From positions 62,001 to 126,000 of the forward strand of contig NZ_JAHEAG010000020.1 of assembly GCF_018596315.1 (NCBI RefSeq): 64,000 bases of DNA, in the 5' to 3' direction. The position numbers were made by a program, and so were the translations under genes. Each line of letters opens with the position of its first letter. The stretch's first letter is position 1. The notes below the pieces were generated by a model. The model saw nothing but the letters and a program-made list of their open reading frames with translations. It did no database searches and was not told where the DNA came from. Of the stretch, positions 14,448 to 24,789 are shown in pieces. This DNA comes from Bradyrhizobium sp. SRL28 (GTDB taxonomy: Bacteria > Pseudomonadota > Alphaproteobacteria > Rhizobiales > Xanthobacteraceae).

Positions 14448-15406
14448 TGGCGCAGGCGCCCATCCAGTTTGACCGGGCTTCGGGCGCGCTCGTAGGCGCG
14501 AACGCGTGGGAGCGTTTGGCTGCGGTGGCGCTGACGCTCGGTTCAAAGGTGGCGTCGAATTTCTCGCATCGCGGCTACAATATGTGTGCCAATTTGTTGC
14601 GCACGACGCTGCCGGAGCGCGGCATCCAGATCAAACTCAATCCGGACGCCACCTTCGAGTTTCCCTATGGCGACGGCTACTGGAGCAAGCTGCTTAATCG
14701 TACCTATCGCTACGAGGACGAACTGGAGCTTCTGTTTCGCGACTCCGCCGACGTCGACTACACGCTGCTCGATTGCGGCGCCAATTACGGCTACTGGTCG
14801 GTCTTGGTATCGAGCAAGCCGTTCGGTTCGCACAGGGCGATCGCGATCGAGCCGTCGGGACAGAATTTTCCGAAGCTTGCCAACAACGCCAAAATCAACG
14901 GCAATCGTTTCGAAGCCATGAAATGCGCGATCGGCGCGACACGCGGTACCGCGCGTCTGTCCGGCACCAAGCATGAGGCGTTTTCCATCGCCGGCGACCA
15001 GTCTGATGGAGAGGAGGTGCCGGTCATCGCGCTCGATAACCTGCTGGACGACGGCAAGATCGCGCCCGGCGGCAAATATCTGATCAAGCTCGACGTCGAA
15101 GGCGTCGAGATCGAGGCCATGAAGGGCGGCGCGCGCCTGATGCAGGGCGACAGCGTGCTGCTGTGCGAAGAGCACGGCAACGATCCCCAACACACCGTGT
15201 CGCGCTACATCCTCGACCAGACCCCGCTGAAGCTGATCGTCTACGATCCGCGCAGCAACCGCCTTGAAACCGTGACCGACCTTTCGATTCTGGACCGGAT
15301 CAAGGTTTCAACCCATGTCGGCTACAACGTGTTCGGCACCGCAAGCGCATTCTGGCTCGCCCGGATCGATGCGCTCAATGCAAAAGCCGCGCGCCGCGTG
15401 CAATGA
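14447..15406 (+). CDS. FkbM-family methyltransferase inside the nuo operon
   Basis: This 319-residue protein has the FkbM methyltransferase domain: SAM motif I LLDCGANYGYWS (about 108-119), the acidic motif AIEPSGQNF (about 138-146) and the hallmark LIKLDVEGVEIEAMKGG. The first 95 residues are a family-typical helical and beta region. FkbM enzymes are O- or N-methyltransferases of diverse small or polymer substrates. The ATG at 14447 overlaps the nuoD stop, so it must be co-translated with complex I, and nuoE follows after 11 bases. It is not a subunit. It may modify a complex I subunit, a lipid or quinone, or simply ride in the operon. Confidence 0.88.
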   Translation: MAQAPIQFDRASGALVGANAWERLAAVALTLGSKVASNFSHRGYNMCANLLRTTLPERGIQIKLNPDATFEFPYGDGYWSKLLNRTYRYEDELELLFRDSADVDYTLLDCGANYGYWSVLVSSKPFGSHRAIAIEPSGQNFPKLANNAKINGNRFEAMKCAIGATRGTARLSGTKHEAFSIAGDQSDGEEVPVIALDNLLDDGKIAPGGKYLIKLDVEGVEIEAMKGGARLMQGDSVLLCEEHGNDPQHTVSRYILDQTPLKLIVYDPRSNRLETVTDLSILDRIKVSTHVGYNVFGTASAFWLARIDALNAKAARRVQ

Positions 15407-15417
15407 GAGACTGAACG

Positions 15418-16029
15418 ATGTCCGTCCGCCGCCTCGCCCCGAAGGAATTGCAGCCCGCGAGCTTTACGTTCTCGGATGAGAACCTCGCCTGGGCCAAGGC
15501 GCAGATCGAAAAGTATCCGGCGGGACGGCAGGCGTCCGCGGTGATTGCGATCCTGTGGCGCGTGCAGGAACAGCATGAAGGATGGGTGTCGGAGGCCGCG
15601 ATCCGCGCCGTCGCCGACCTGCTGGAAATGCCCTACATCCGCGTGCTGGAAGTGGCGACATTTTACACGATGTTCCAGCTTCAGCCGGTCGGCAAGAAGG
15701 CCCATGTGCAGGTCTGCGGCACCACGCCGTGCCGCCTGCGCGGCGCCGAGGACATCATCAAAGTGTGCCAGAGCCGCATCCACCACGATCCCTTCCATCT
15801 GTCGAAGGACGGCAATTTCAGCTGGGAAGAGGTCGAGTGCCTCGGCGCCTGCGTGAACGCGCCGATGGTCTTGATCTGGAAGGATACCTACGAAGACCTG
15901 ACCAAGGAAAACTTTGGCAAGGTGCTGGACGGCTTTGCATCCGGCAATCCGCCGAAGCCGGGACCGCAGATCGACCGTCAGTTCTCGGCACCGGTGGGCG
16001 GGCCGACGACGCTGAAGGAAACCACATGA
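15418..16029 (+). CDS. nuoE: NADH-quinone oxidoreductase subunit E
   Basis: NuoE (203 residues, 24 kDa homologue) is a thioredoxin-fold subunit carrying the [2Fe-2S] cluster N1a beside NuoF. Ligands are C100 and C105 (VCGTTPCRLRG) and C141 and C145 (CLGACVNAP). Its stop overlaps the ATG of the next small gene (ATGA at 16026-16029). The proline-rich tail after residue 175 is common in alphaproteobacteria. Confidence 0.96.
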   Translation: MSVRRLAPKELQPASFTFSDENLAWAKAQIEKYPAGRQASAVIAILWRVQEQHEGWVSEAAIRAVADLLEMPYIRVLEVATFYTMFQLQPVGKKAHVQVCGTTPCRLRGAEDIIKVCQSRIHHDPFHLSKDGNFSWEEVECLGACVNAPMVLIWKDTYEDLTKENFGKVLDGFASGNPPKPGPQIDRQFSAPVGGPTTLKETT

Positions 16030-16241
16030 AGCGTGACGGCACATTGCCCGTGAACGGGCAGGGAAGGGTCAGCGCGATGAAGAACTGGCGCTATATCGGC
16101 ATGCACGCCGTCGCGGCGGCGACGTTCATATTTCTGCTGCAGCGTTTCGGGCTGAACGCAACGCTCGAATCCAGCCTGTTGTGGGCACTGACCTTCGGCG
16201 GATGCGCCGCGGGCCTCGCCTACGCGCAATCCAATCGTTGA
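16026..16241 (+). CDS. small membrane protein between nuoE and nuoF
   Basis: The 71-residue product has a short basic N-terminus and two hydrophobic segments (IGMHAVAAATFIFLLQRFG and SSLLWALTFGGCAAGLAYA), so it is probably a two-helix inner-membrane protein. The ATG overlaps the nuoE stop, a typical coupled junction; an internal ATG at 16078 would leave 54 residues. No complex I subunit matches it. Its placement suggests a lineage-specific accessory or assembly factor, which is inference. Confidence 0.6.
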   Translation: MKRDGTLPVNGQGRVSAMKNWRYIGMHAVAAATFIFLLQRFGLNATLESSLLWALTFGGCAAGLAYAQSNR

Positions 16242-16262
16242 TCCCTAGGGAAGCTTCAAGTC

Positions 16263-17588
<1,326 letters not shown>

Positions 17589-17594
17589 GGACCA

Positions 17595-18083
17595 ATGTCG
17601 CAACCAAGCTTCTGGTGGCAGAGATATGGGACGCTGGCGCAGATGGCGCAGGCGACCGTGGCGCTGCTCGGCTTTGTTGCGATCCTGCTCCAGATCAACG
17701 AGATCCGCACCGGCAACCGCGCTACCAGCGCGAGACAGGCGTTTTTGGGCTACACCGATCTGGCGTTCAAGAATCCGAAGTTCGCGCAGCCGGACTACGA
17801 GAAGATCAAGGTTTCCGGCCGCGACGAGCAGGTCCAGTACGAGAGCTTCGTCACCTACTTCCTCTATGCCTGCGAGGAAGCGATCGGTGCGTTCGCGGGA
17901 AAGCGCGAGTGGCTGGCGTCCTGCGATTACGACCTGAAGCCACATCTGCCGTTCCTGTGCGAGAAGAACGCGGCGCAGCCGGCCTATCTCGCCACCTATG
18001 GCGCCGAGACCCAGCAATGGATCAAGGCGTCGCTGAAGACCGCCAGCGTTACACCGCCAGACTGCAAGCTGGGAAAGACTTGA
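17595..18083 (+). CDS. membrane-anchored protein between nuoF and nuoG
   Basis: The 162-residue product has one N-terminal membrane segment (MAQATVALLGFVAILLQINEI, about residues 17-37) followed by a soluble domain with four cysteines (YACEEA, ASCDYD, FLCEK, PDCKLG). I do not recognise a family. It begins 6 bases after the nuoF stop with GGAGTAGGG as ribosome site and ends 7 bases before nuoG, so it is part of the operon. Single-pass accessory subunits are common in mitochondrial complex I, so an accessory or assembly role is possible but unproven. Confidence 0.7.
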   Translation: MSQPSFWWQRYGTLAQMAQATVALLGFVAILLQINEIRTGNRATSARQAFLGYTDLAFKNPKFAQPDYEKIKVSGRDEQVQYESFVTYFLYACEEAIGAFAGKREWLASCDYDLKPHLPFLCEKNAAQPAYLATYGAETQQWIKASLKTASVTPPDCKLGKT

Positions 18084-18090
18084 GACAGCA

Positions 18091-20169
18091 ATGACCAAAC
18101 TCATCATCGACGGCAAAGAGATCGATGTGCCCGCGGAGTTCACGCTGCTGCAGGCCTGTGAGGCCGCGGGCGCCGAAATTCCGCGCTTCTGCTACCACGA
18201 GCGGCTGTCGATCGCCGGCAATTGCCGGATGTGCCTCGTCGAAGTGAAGGGCGGCCCGAAGCCGGTCGCAAGCTGCGCCTGGGGCGTGCGCGACTGCCGG
18301 CCCGGTCCGAAGGGCGAGCCGCCGGAAATTTCCACGCGTTCGCCGATGGTCAAGAAGGCGCGCGAAGGCGTGATGGAATTTCTGCTGATCAACCACCCGC
18401 TGGATTGCCCGATCTGCGACCAGGGCGGCGAGTGCGACCTGCAGGATCAGGCGATGGGTTACGGCGTCGATACCTCGCGCTTTGCCGAGAACAAGCGCGC
18501 CGTCGAAGACAAGTATCTCGGCGCGCTGGTCAAGACGTCGATGAACCGCTGCATCCAGTGCACGCGCTGCGTCCGCTTCTCCGCTGAAGTCGCCGGCGCC
18601 CCGGAAATGGGCGCGACCGGCCGCGGCGAGGACATGGAGATCACGACCTATCTGGAGCAGGCGCTGACCTCGGAGTTGCAGGGCAACCTCGTCGATATCT
18701 GCCCCGTCGGCGCGCTGACCTCGAAGCCTTACGCGTTCGCCGCGCGTCCCTGGGAGCTCGGCAAGACGCAGTCGGTGGACGTCATGGACGGTGTCGGCTC
18801 CGCGATCCGCGTCGATACCCGCGGTCGCGAGGTGATGCGGATCCTGCCGCGCATCAACGAGGCCGTGAACGAGGAATGGATTTCCGACAAGACCCGCCAC
18901 GTCGTCGACGGCCTGCGCACGCAGCGACTCGACCGGCCCTATATCAGGGAGAACGGCAAGCTCCGCGCCGCTTCGTGGCAGGAGGCCTTTGCAGCCATCG
19001 CCGCCAAGACAAGCCGCATCGACGGCAAGCGGATCGGTGCGATCGCCGGCGATGTCGCGGCGATTGAGGAAATGTTTGCGCTGAAGGAACTCATGGCGAA
19101 GTGCGGCTCCGCCAATCTGGCGGTGCAGGGCGGCGATGCCTTCAGCGCCGGCGCCGGCCGTTCGACCTACATTTTCAATCCCACTATTGCCGGGATCGAG
19201 CAGGCCGATGCGCTCCTGATCATTGGCGCGAACCCGCGCAAGGAAGCCGCCGTTCTCAACGCGCGCATCCGCAAGCGCTGGCGCACGGGTCAGCTCAAGG
19301 TCGCCGTGATCGGCGGCAAGGCCGACCTCACTTACGACTACGACTATCTCGGCGCGGGCAACGATACGCTCAGCGAACTCGCGAGCGGCAAGCACTCCTT
19401 CACCGAGGTGCTGAAGGGCGCCAAGCACCCGATCGTGCTGGTCGGCGCCGGTGCGCTGGCGCGGCATGACGGCGCGGCGGTGCTGGCGCTGGCGGCCAAG
19501 GTCGCGGCAGGTGTCGGCGCGCTCAAGGACGGCTGGAACGGCTTTGCCGTGCTGCAGGACACCGCTTCGCGCGCGGGCGCGCTCGATATCGGCTTTGCGG
19601 CTGGCAAAGGCGGCCTCAGCCTGGCGCAGATGACAACCTTCGGCACGCTCGACGTGCTGTTCCTGCTCGGGGCGGATGAAGTGAAAGTGCCTGATGGCAC
19701 GTTCGTGGTCTATATCGGCACCCATGGCGACCGTGGCGCGCATCGCGCCGACGTCATCCTGCCGGGCGCGGCCTATACCGAAAAATCCGGCCTCTATGTC
19801 AACACCGAGGGCAGGGCGCAGATCGCCGCCCGCGCGGCGTTCCCGCCCGGCGAGGCGCGCGAGGACTGGGCGATCATCCGCGCGCTGTCGGACGTGCTCG
19901 GCAAGAAGCTGCCCTATGATTCCCTCGGGGCGTTGCGCCAGGCCCTGTTCAAGGCCGTCCCGCATCTGATGCGGATCGACCAGATCGAGCCCGGCAAGGC
20001 CGAGGACGTCAAGGCGCTGGCGGGCAAGAAGGGCGGCAAGGTCGACAAGACACCGTTCAAGAGTTCGGTCGAGGATTTCTATCTGACCAACCCGATCGCG
20101 CGGGCTTCCGCAGTGATGGCGGAATGTTCCCGGCTGGCATCCGGGAAAATGCTGACGGCAGCGGAGTGA
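18091..20169 (+). CDS. nuoG: NADH-quinone oxidoreductase subunit G
   Basis: NuoG (692 residues, 75 kDa homologue) carries three iron-sulfur clusters of the peripheral arm. The N-terminal ferredoxin part has C34, C45, C48 and C62 for N1b. HPLDCPICDQGGECDLQDQ supplies the N5 ligands and CIQCTRCVRF with CPVGAL supplies N4. The rest is a molybdopterin-oxidoreductase-like domain without cofactor. Length is typical for alphaproteobacteria, shorter than E. coli NuoG (about 900). Confidence 0.97.
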   Translation: MTKLIIDGKEIDVPAEFTLLQACEAAGAEIPRFCYHERLSIAGNCRMCLVEVKGGPKPVASCAWGVRDCRPGPKGEPPEISTRSPMVKKAREGVMEFLLINHPLDCPICDQGGECDLQDQAMGYGVDTSRFAENKRAVEDKYLGALVKTSMNRCIQCTRCVRFSAEVAGAPEMGATGRGEDMEITTYLEQALTSELQGNLVDICPVGALTSKPYAFAARPWELGKTQSVDVMDGVGSAIRVDTRGREVMRILPRINEAVNEEWISDKTRHVVDGLRTQRLDRPYIRENGKLRAASWQEAFAAIAAKTSRIDGKRIGAIAGDVAAIEEMFALKELMAKCGSANLAVQGGDAFSAGAGRSTYIFNPTIAGIEQADALLIIGANPRKEAAVLNARIRKRWRTGQLKVAVIGGKADLTYDYDYLGAGNDTLSELASGKHSFTEVLKGAKHPIVLVGAGALARHDGAAVLALAAKVAAGVGALKDGWNGFAVLQDTASRAGALDIGFAAGKGGLSLAQMTTFGTLDVLFLLGADEVKVPDGTFVVYIGTHGDRGAHRADVILPGAAYTEKSGLYVNTEGRAQIAARAAFPPGEAREDWAIIRALSDVLGKKLPYDSLGALRQALFKAVPHLMRIDQIEPGKAEDVKALAGKKGGKVDKTPFKSSVEDFYLTNPIARASAVMAECSRLASGKMLTAAE

Positions 20170-20179
20170 GCGTGACCTG

Positions 20180-21250
20180 ATGGCTGATTTCTTCGCAAGC
20201 TCGTTCTGGACCGGCTTTCTCTGGCCGTTCATTGTCATGGTCGCACAGAGCGTCCTGCTGCTCGTCGTGCTCCTGATCGCGATCGCCTATATCCTGCTCG
20301 CCGATCGCAAGATCTGGGCGGCAGTGCAGATCCGCCGCGGCCCCAACGTGGTCGGCCCCTGGGGCCTGCTGCAATCCTTCGCGGATCTGCTCAAATTCGT
20401 GCTGAAGGAACCGGTCATTCCCTCCGGCTCCAACAAGGGCGTGTTCCTGCTGGCGCCGCTGGTATCCTGTGTGCTGGCGCTGGCGGCCTGGGCCGTCATC
20501 CCGATGGATCTCGGCTGGGTCATCGCCGACATCAATGTCGGCGTGCTCTACATCTTCGCGATCTCGTCGCTGTCGATCTACGGCGTCATCATGGCCGGCT
20601 GGTCGTCGAACTCGAAATATCCGTTCCTGGCAGCGCTTCGGTCCGCCGCGCAGATGGTGTCCTACGAAGTCTCGATCGGCTTCGTCATCATCACCGTCCT
20701 GCTGTGCGTCGGCTCGCTCAATCTCTCGGCCGTGGTGGAAGCGCAGAATACCCGCGGGTTCGCCAGCCTGATCGGCCTGCCGCAACTTACCATCCTGAAC
20801 TGGTATGTGTGGCCGCTGTTCCCGATGTTCGTGATCTTCTATGTCTCGGCGCTGGCCGAGACCAACCGGCCGCCGTTCGACCTGGTGGAAGCCGAATCCG
20901 AGCTGGTCGCGGGCTTCATGACCGAATACGGCTCGACGCCGTATCTGCTGTTCATGCTCGGCGAATATGTCGCGATCACCACGATGTGCGCGTTGGCGAC
21001 GATCATGTTCCTCGGCGGCTGGTTGCCGCCGGTGGCGCTGCCGCCCTTCACCTGGATACCGGGGGTGATCTGGTTCGCGCTGAAGGTGTTCTTCATGTTC
21101 TTCATGTTCGCGATGGCGAAGGCGATCGTGCCGCGCTACCGCTACGATCAACTGATGCGGCTCGGCTGGAAAGTGTTCCTGCCGTTGTCGCTGGCGATGG
21201 TGGTGATTGTGGCCGGTGTGCTGCAATTCGCCGGCATCGCGCCGAAGTGA
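20180..21250 (+). CDS. nuoH: NADH-quinone oxidoreductase subunit H
   Basis: NuoH (356 residues, ND1 homologue) is an eight-helix membrane subunit that closes the quinone chamber. DRKIWAAVQIRRGPNVVGPWGLLQSFADLLKF near the N-terminus and ALAETNRPPFDLVEAESELVAGFMTEYG in the middle are the conserved ND1 signatures, with the acidic residues of the E-channel. It starts 10 bases after nuoG. Confidence 0.97.
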   Translation: MADFFASSFWTGFLWPFIVMVAQSVLLLVVLLIAIAYILLADRKIWAAVQIRRGPNVVGPWGLLQSFADLLKFVLKEPVIPSGSNKGVFLLAPLVSCVLALAAWAVIPMDLGWVIADINVGVLYIFAISSLSIYGVIMAGWSSNSKYPFLAALRSAAQMVSYEVSIGFVIITVLLCVGSLNLSAVVEAQNTRGFASLIGLPQLTILNWYVWPLFPMFVIFYVSALAETNRPPFDLVEAESELVAGFMTEYGSTPYLLFMLGEYVAITTMCALATIMFLGGWLPPVALPPFTWIPGVIWFALKVFFMFFMFAMAKAIVPRYRYDQLMRLGWKVFLPLSLAMVVIVAGVLQFAGIAPK

Positions 21251-21257
21251 GGCCGTC

Positions 21258-21752
21258 ATGAGTGTCAACGTCAACGCAACCGCGCGCGCGCTTCTCTTGA
21301 CCGAATTCGTATCGGCGTTCTTTCTCGCCATGCGCTATTTCTTCAAGCCGAAGCCGACGCTGAACTATCCCTTCGAGAAGGGGCCGATCTCGCCGCGCTT
21401 CCGCGGCGAGCATGCGCTGCGCCGCTATCCGAATGGCGAGGAACGCTGCATCGCCTGCAAGCTGTGCGAGGCGATCTGCCCGGCGCAGGCCATCACGATC
21501 GAGGCCGGCCCGCGCCGCAACGACGGCACCCGCCGCACCGTGCGCTACGACATCGACATGGTGAAATGCATTTATTGCGGCCTGTGCCAGGAAGCCTGCC
21601 CGGTCGATGCCATCGTCGAGGGACCGAATTTCGAATTCGCGACCGAGACCCGCGAGGAACTCTATTATGACAAGGCGAAACTGCTCGCCAATGGCGACCG
21701 CTGGGAGCGCGAGATTGCAAAAGCAATCGAACTCGACGCGCCGTACCGGTGA
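21258..21752 (+). CDS. nuoI: NADH-quinone oxidoreductase subunit I
   Basis: NuoI (164 residues, TYKY homologue) holds clusters N6a and N6b in two ferredoxin motifs: CIACKLCEAICP (Cys64, 67, 70, 74) and CIYCGLCQEACP (Cys104, 107, 110, 114). The amphipathic N-terminal helix sits on the membrane arm. ATG 21258, seven bases after nuoH, gives MSVNV; the longer frame from 21207 lies inside nuoH and is rejected. Confidence 0.97.
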   Translation: MSVNVNATARALLLTEFVSAFFLAMRYFFKPKPTLNYPFEKGPISPRFRGEHALRRYPNGEERCIACKLCEAICPAQAITIEAGPRRNDGTRRTVRYDIDMVKCIYCGLCQEACPVDAIVEGPNFEFATETREELYYDKAKLLANGDRWEREIAKAIELDAPYR

Positions 21753-21761
21753 GGTGAGGAT

Positions 21762-22400
21762 ATGATCCTTCCCGCGCTGTTCTTCTATCTCTTCGCCGGC
21801 GTCTGTGTGGCGTCGGCGGTCCTGGTGATTGTGTCGCGCAATCCCGTGCATTCCGTGCTGTACCTGATCCTGGCCTTCGTCAACGCGTCCGGCCTGTTCA
21901 TCCTGATGGGCGCCGAGTTCCTCGGGATGATGCTGATCGTGGTCTATGTCGGCGCGGTCGCCGTCCTGTTCCTGTTCGTGATCATGATGCTCGACGTCGA
22001 CTTCGTCGAACTGCGCGAGGGCTTCCTGGAGTATTTGCCGATCGGTCTCCTGATCGGGGCGATTTTCCTGGTCGAACTGCTGCTGGTCGTCGGCGGCTGG
22101 GTCATCAATCCCGGTACCGTCAAGCAGATCACGGCGGCGATCCCGAACAATGTCAGCAACACCGAGGCGCTCGGGCTGGTGCTCTATACGAAGTACATCC
22201 ACTACTTCCAGATCGCCGGCATGGTGCTTCTGGTCGCGATGATCGGCGCCATCGTGCTGACGCTGCGCCACAAGGCGAAGGTCAAGCGGCAGGACATCAA
22301 CGTGCAGAATGCGCGCACGCCGGAACTCGCGATGGCCGTGCGCCAGGTGGCGTCGGGGCAGGGTCTGCAGGATGCGGACGCGGCGGAGTGGGTGAAATGA
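21762..22400 (+). CDS. nuoJ: NADH-quinone oxidoreductase subunit J
   Basis: NuoJ (212 residues, ND6 homologue) is a five-helix membrane subunit. NPVHSVLYLILAFVNASGLFILMGAEFLGMMLIVVYVGAVAVLFLFVIMMLD, in segments, includes the conserved pi-bulge helix 3 (VVYVGAVAVLFLFV). The C-terminal tail is polar. GAGGTGAGGA precedes ATG 21762, and the stop overlaps nuoK by four bases (ATGA). Confidence 0.96.
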   Translation: MILPALFFYLFAGVCVASAVLVIVSRNPVHSVLYLILAFVNASGLFILMGAEFLGMMLIVVYVGAVAVLFLFVIMMLDVDFVELREGFLEYLPIGLLIGAIFLVELLLVVGGWVINPGTVKQITAAIPNNVSNTEALGLVLYTKYIHYFQIAGMVLLVAMIGAIVLTLRHKAKVKRQDINVQNARTPELAMAVRQVASGQGLQDADAAEWVK

Positions 22401-22705
22401 CGATCGGTCTGGGGCACTATCTCGCGGTCGGCGCTATCCTGTTCACGCTCGGGATCCTCGGCATCTTCTTAAACCGCAAGAACATCATCGTCATCCTGAT
22501 GTCGATCGAGCTGATCCTGCTCGCCGTCAACGTCAACCTGGTGGCGTTCTCGACGTTCCTCGGCGACATCGTCGGCCAGGTCTTTGCGCTGCTGGTGCTG
22601 ACGGTTGCCGCGGCAGAGGCGGCAATCGGTCTGGCGGTACTTGTTGTCTACTTCCGCAACCGCGGTTCGATCGCGGTTGAAGACGTCAATCTGATGAAGG
22701 GCTAG
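22397..22705 (+). CDS. nuoK: NADH-quinone oxidoreductase subunit K
   Basis: NuoK (102 residues, ND4L homologue) has three helices with the conserved glutamates in MSIELILLAVNVNLV and VAAAEAAIGLAVLV, part of the proton pathway. ATG 22397 overlaps the nuoJ stop and gives the standard MTIGLGHYL start; an upstream GTG at 22388 would add only three residues. Confidence 0.96.
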   Translation: MTIGLGHYLAVGAILFTLGILGIFLNRKNIIVILMSIELILLAVNVNLVAFSTFLGDIVGQVFALLVLTVAAAEAAIGLAVLVVYFRNRGSIAVEDVNLMKG

Positions 22706-22713
22706 GCGCAGCT

Positions 22714-24789
22714 ATGGTTCAGGCAATCGTCTTTCTGCCGCTGCTGGGCGCCATTCTGGCCGGCCTGATCGCGATCTTCGGCGCGCATGCCCGCAATCCG
22801 AGTGGCGATGAGGTCGAGCATCACGACCACGGACATGGCGATCATGCGCATGCGGCGGCAGCCCATGACGACCATGGCCATGACGATCACGGCCATGACG
22901 ACCATCACGTCTCCGAACCGCCGGCGCAGGGGTCGCGCGCGGCCGAGCTGATCACCACGGGACTTCTGTTCGTTTCCGCTGTTCTCTCCTGGGTGGTGCT
23001 GGTCGACATCGGCTTCCTGCACCGTGACGTCGTAAGGATCGCGCTGTTTCCCTGGATCAATTCCGGCGATCTGCAGGTGGCGTGGGCGCTACGCGTCGAC
23101 ACGCTGACCGCCGTGATGCTGGTCGTGGTGAACACCGTCTCCTCGCTCGTGCACCTCTATTCCATCGGCTACATGGACGAGGACCCGAACCGGCCGCGCT
23201 TCTTCGGCTATCTCAGCCTGTTCACCTTCGCGATGCTGATGCTGGTGACGGCGGACAATCTGGTCCAGCTGTTCTTCGGCTGGGAGGGCGTCGGTCTCGC
23301 CAGCTACCTCCTGATCGGCTTCTGGTACCAGAAGCCGTCGGCGAATGCGGCGGCGATCAAGGCCTTCATCGTCAACCGCGTGGGCGATTTCGGCTTCGCG
23401 CTCGGCATTTTCGCCGTGTACATGCTGCTCAAGACCACCGATTTCGAGACGATCTTCGCGGGCGCGCCGGGGCTGTCGGGCAAGACCATCAATTTCTTCG
23501 GCTGGAATGCCGACGCGCTCACGCTGATCTGCCTGTTGCTGTTCATGGGCGCGATGGGCAAATCGGCCCAGTTCCTGCTGCACACCTGGTTGCCGGACGC
23601 GATGGAAGGCCCAACCCCGGTCTCGGCGCTGATCCACGCCGCGACCATGGTGACGGCCGGGGTGTTCATGGTGGCGCGGCTGTCGCCGCTGTTCGAGCTC
23701 GCGCCGAACGCGCAGGCCGTGGTGATGTTCTTCGGCGCCACCACCGCGTTCTTTGCCGCGACCGTCGGCCTCGTCCAGAACGACATCAAGCGCATCGTCG
23801 CCTACTCGACCTGTTCGCAGCTCGGTTACATGTTCGTGGCGATGGGAGCAGGGGCCTATTCGGTCGGCATGTTCCATCTGTTCACGCACGCCTTCTTCAA
23901 GGCGCTGTTGTTCTTGGGTTCCGGCTCGGTGATCTACGCGATGCACCACGAGCAGGATATCCGCAACATGGGCGGGCTGTGGCGCAAGATCCCCTACACG
24001 TACAGCGTGATGCTGATCGGCACATTGGCGCTGACCGGCTTCCCGCTCACGGCCGGCTATTTCTCCAAGGACGCGATCATCGAGTCCGCCTATGTCGCGC
24101 ACAATCCGTTCGCGTATTACGGCTTCGCGATGACGGTGATCGCGGCCGGCTTGACCTCGTTCTATTCGTGGCGCCTGATCTTCAAGACGTTCCACGGCGA
24201 GCCGCACGACCAGCACCATTACGAGGCGGCCCATGAAGCGCCGATGTGGATGCTGGTCCCGATCGGCGTCCTCGCCGCAGGCTCGATCCTGGCCGGCTTC
24301 CCGTTCAAGGAAGTGTTCGCGGGCCATGGCGTGGAGGAGTTCTTCCGCGAGTCGCTGAAGATGCATCCGCATATCATCGAAGAGATGCACCACATTCCGT
24401 GGGCGATTGCGTTCCTACCGACGGCCATGATGGTCGTAGGTTTTCTGGTGTCATTGATGTTCTACATCCGCCGGCCGTATCTGCCGGTCGAACTCGCCAA
24501 CCAGCACCAGATGCTCTACCAGTTCCTGCTCAACAAATGGTATTTCGACGAGCTCTATGACTTCATCTTCGTCCGCCCGGCGAAGTGGCTCGGCCGCTTC
24601 CTGTGGAAGAAGGGCGATGGCCTCGTCATCGACGGCTTCGGCCCGGATGGCGTTTCGGCGCGGGTGCTCGATGTCACCCGCAACGTGGTGAAGATCCAGA
24701 CCGGCTACCTCTATCACTATGCCTTTGCGATGCTGATCGGGGTCGCGGGGCTGATCACCTGGTTCATGTTCGGCTTGGGAGGCCAGTAA
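22714..24789 (+). CDS. nuoL: NADH-quinone oxidoreductase subunit L, with His-rich loop
   Basis: NuoL (691 residues, ND5 homologue) is the distal antiporter-like proton-pumping subunit, with the proton-path motifs FGWEGVGLASYLLIGFWY, HTWLPDAMEGPTPVSALIHAATMV and the long lateral helix at the C-terminus. It is about 80 residues longer than E. coli NuoL (613). Part of the difference is a loop between helices 1 and 2 (about residues 34-70) with 13 histidines alternating with Asp and Gly (HHDHGHGDHAH, then three HDDHGH-type units). The TAA overlaps the nuoM ATG by one base. Confidence 0.96.
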   Translation: MVQAIVFLPLLGAILAGLIAIFGAHARNPSGDEVEHHDHGHGDHAHAAAAHDDHGHDDHGHDDHHVSEPPAQGSRAAELITTGLLFVSAVLSWVVLVDIGFLHRDVVRIALFPWINSGDLQVAWALRVDTLTAVMLVVVNTVSSLVHLYSIGYMDEDPNRPRFFGYLSLFTFAMLMLVTADNLVQLFFGWEGVGLASYLLIGFWYQKPSANAAAIKAFIVNRVGDFGFALGIFAVYMLLKTTDFETIFAGAPGLSGKTINFFGWNADALTLICLLLFMGAMGKSAQFLLHTWLPDAMEGPTPVSALIHAATMVTAGVFMVARLSPLFELAPNAQAVVMFFGATTAFFAATVGLVQNDIKRIVAYSTCSQLGYMFVAMGAGAYSVGMFHLFTHAFFKALLFLGSGSVIYAMHHEQDIRNMGGLWRKIPYTYSVMLIGTLALTGFPLTAGYFSKDAIIESAYVAHNPFAYYGFAMTVIAAGLTSFYSWRLIFKTFHGEPHDQHHYEAAHEAPMWMLVPIGVLAAGSILAGFPFKEVFAGHGVEEFFRESLKMHPHIIEEMHHIPWAIAFLPTAMMVVGFLVSLMFYIRRPYLPVELANQHQMLYQFLLNKWYFDELYDFIFVRPAKWLGRFLWKKGDGLVIDGFGPDGVSARVLDVTRNVVKIQTGYLYHYAFAMLIGVAGLITWFMFGLGGQ

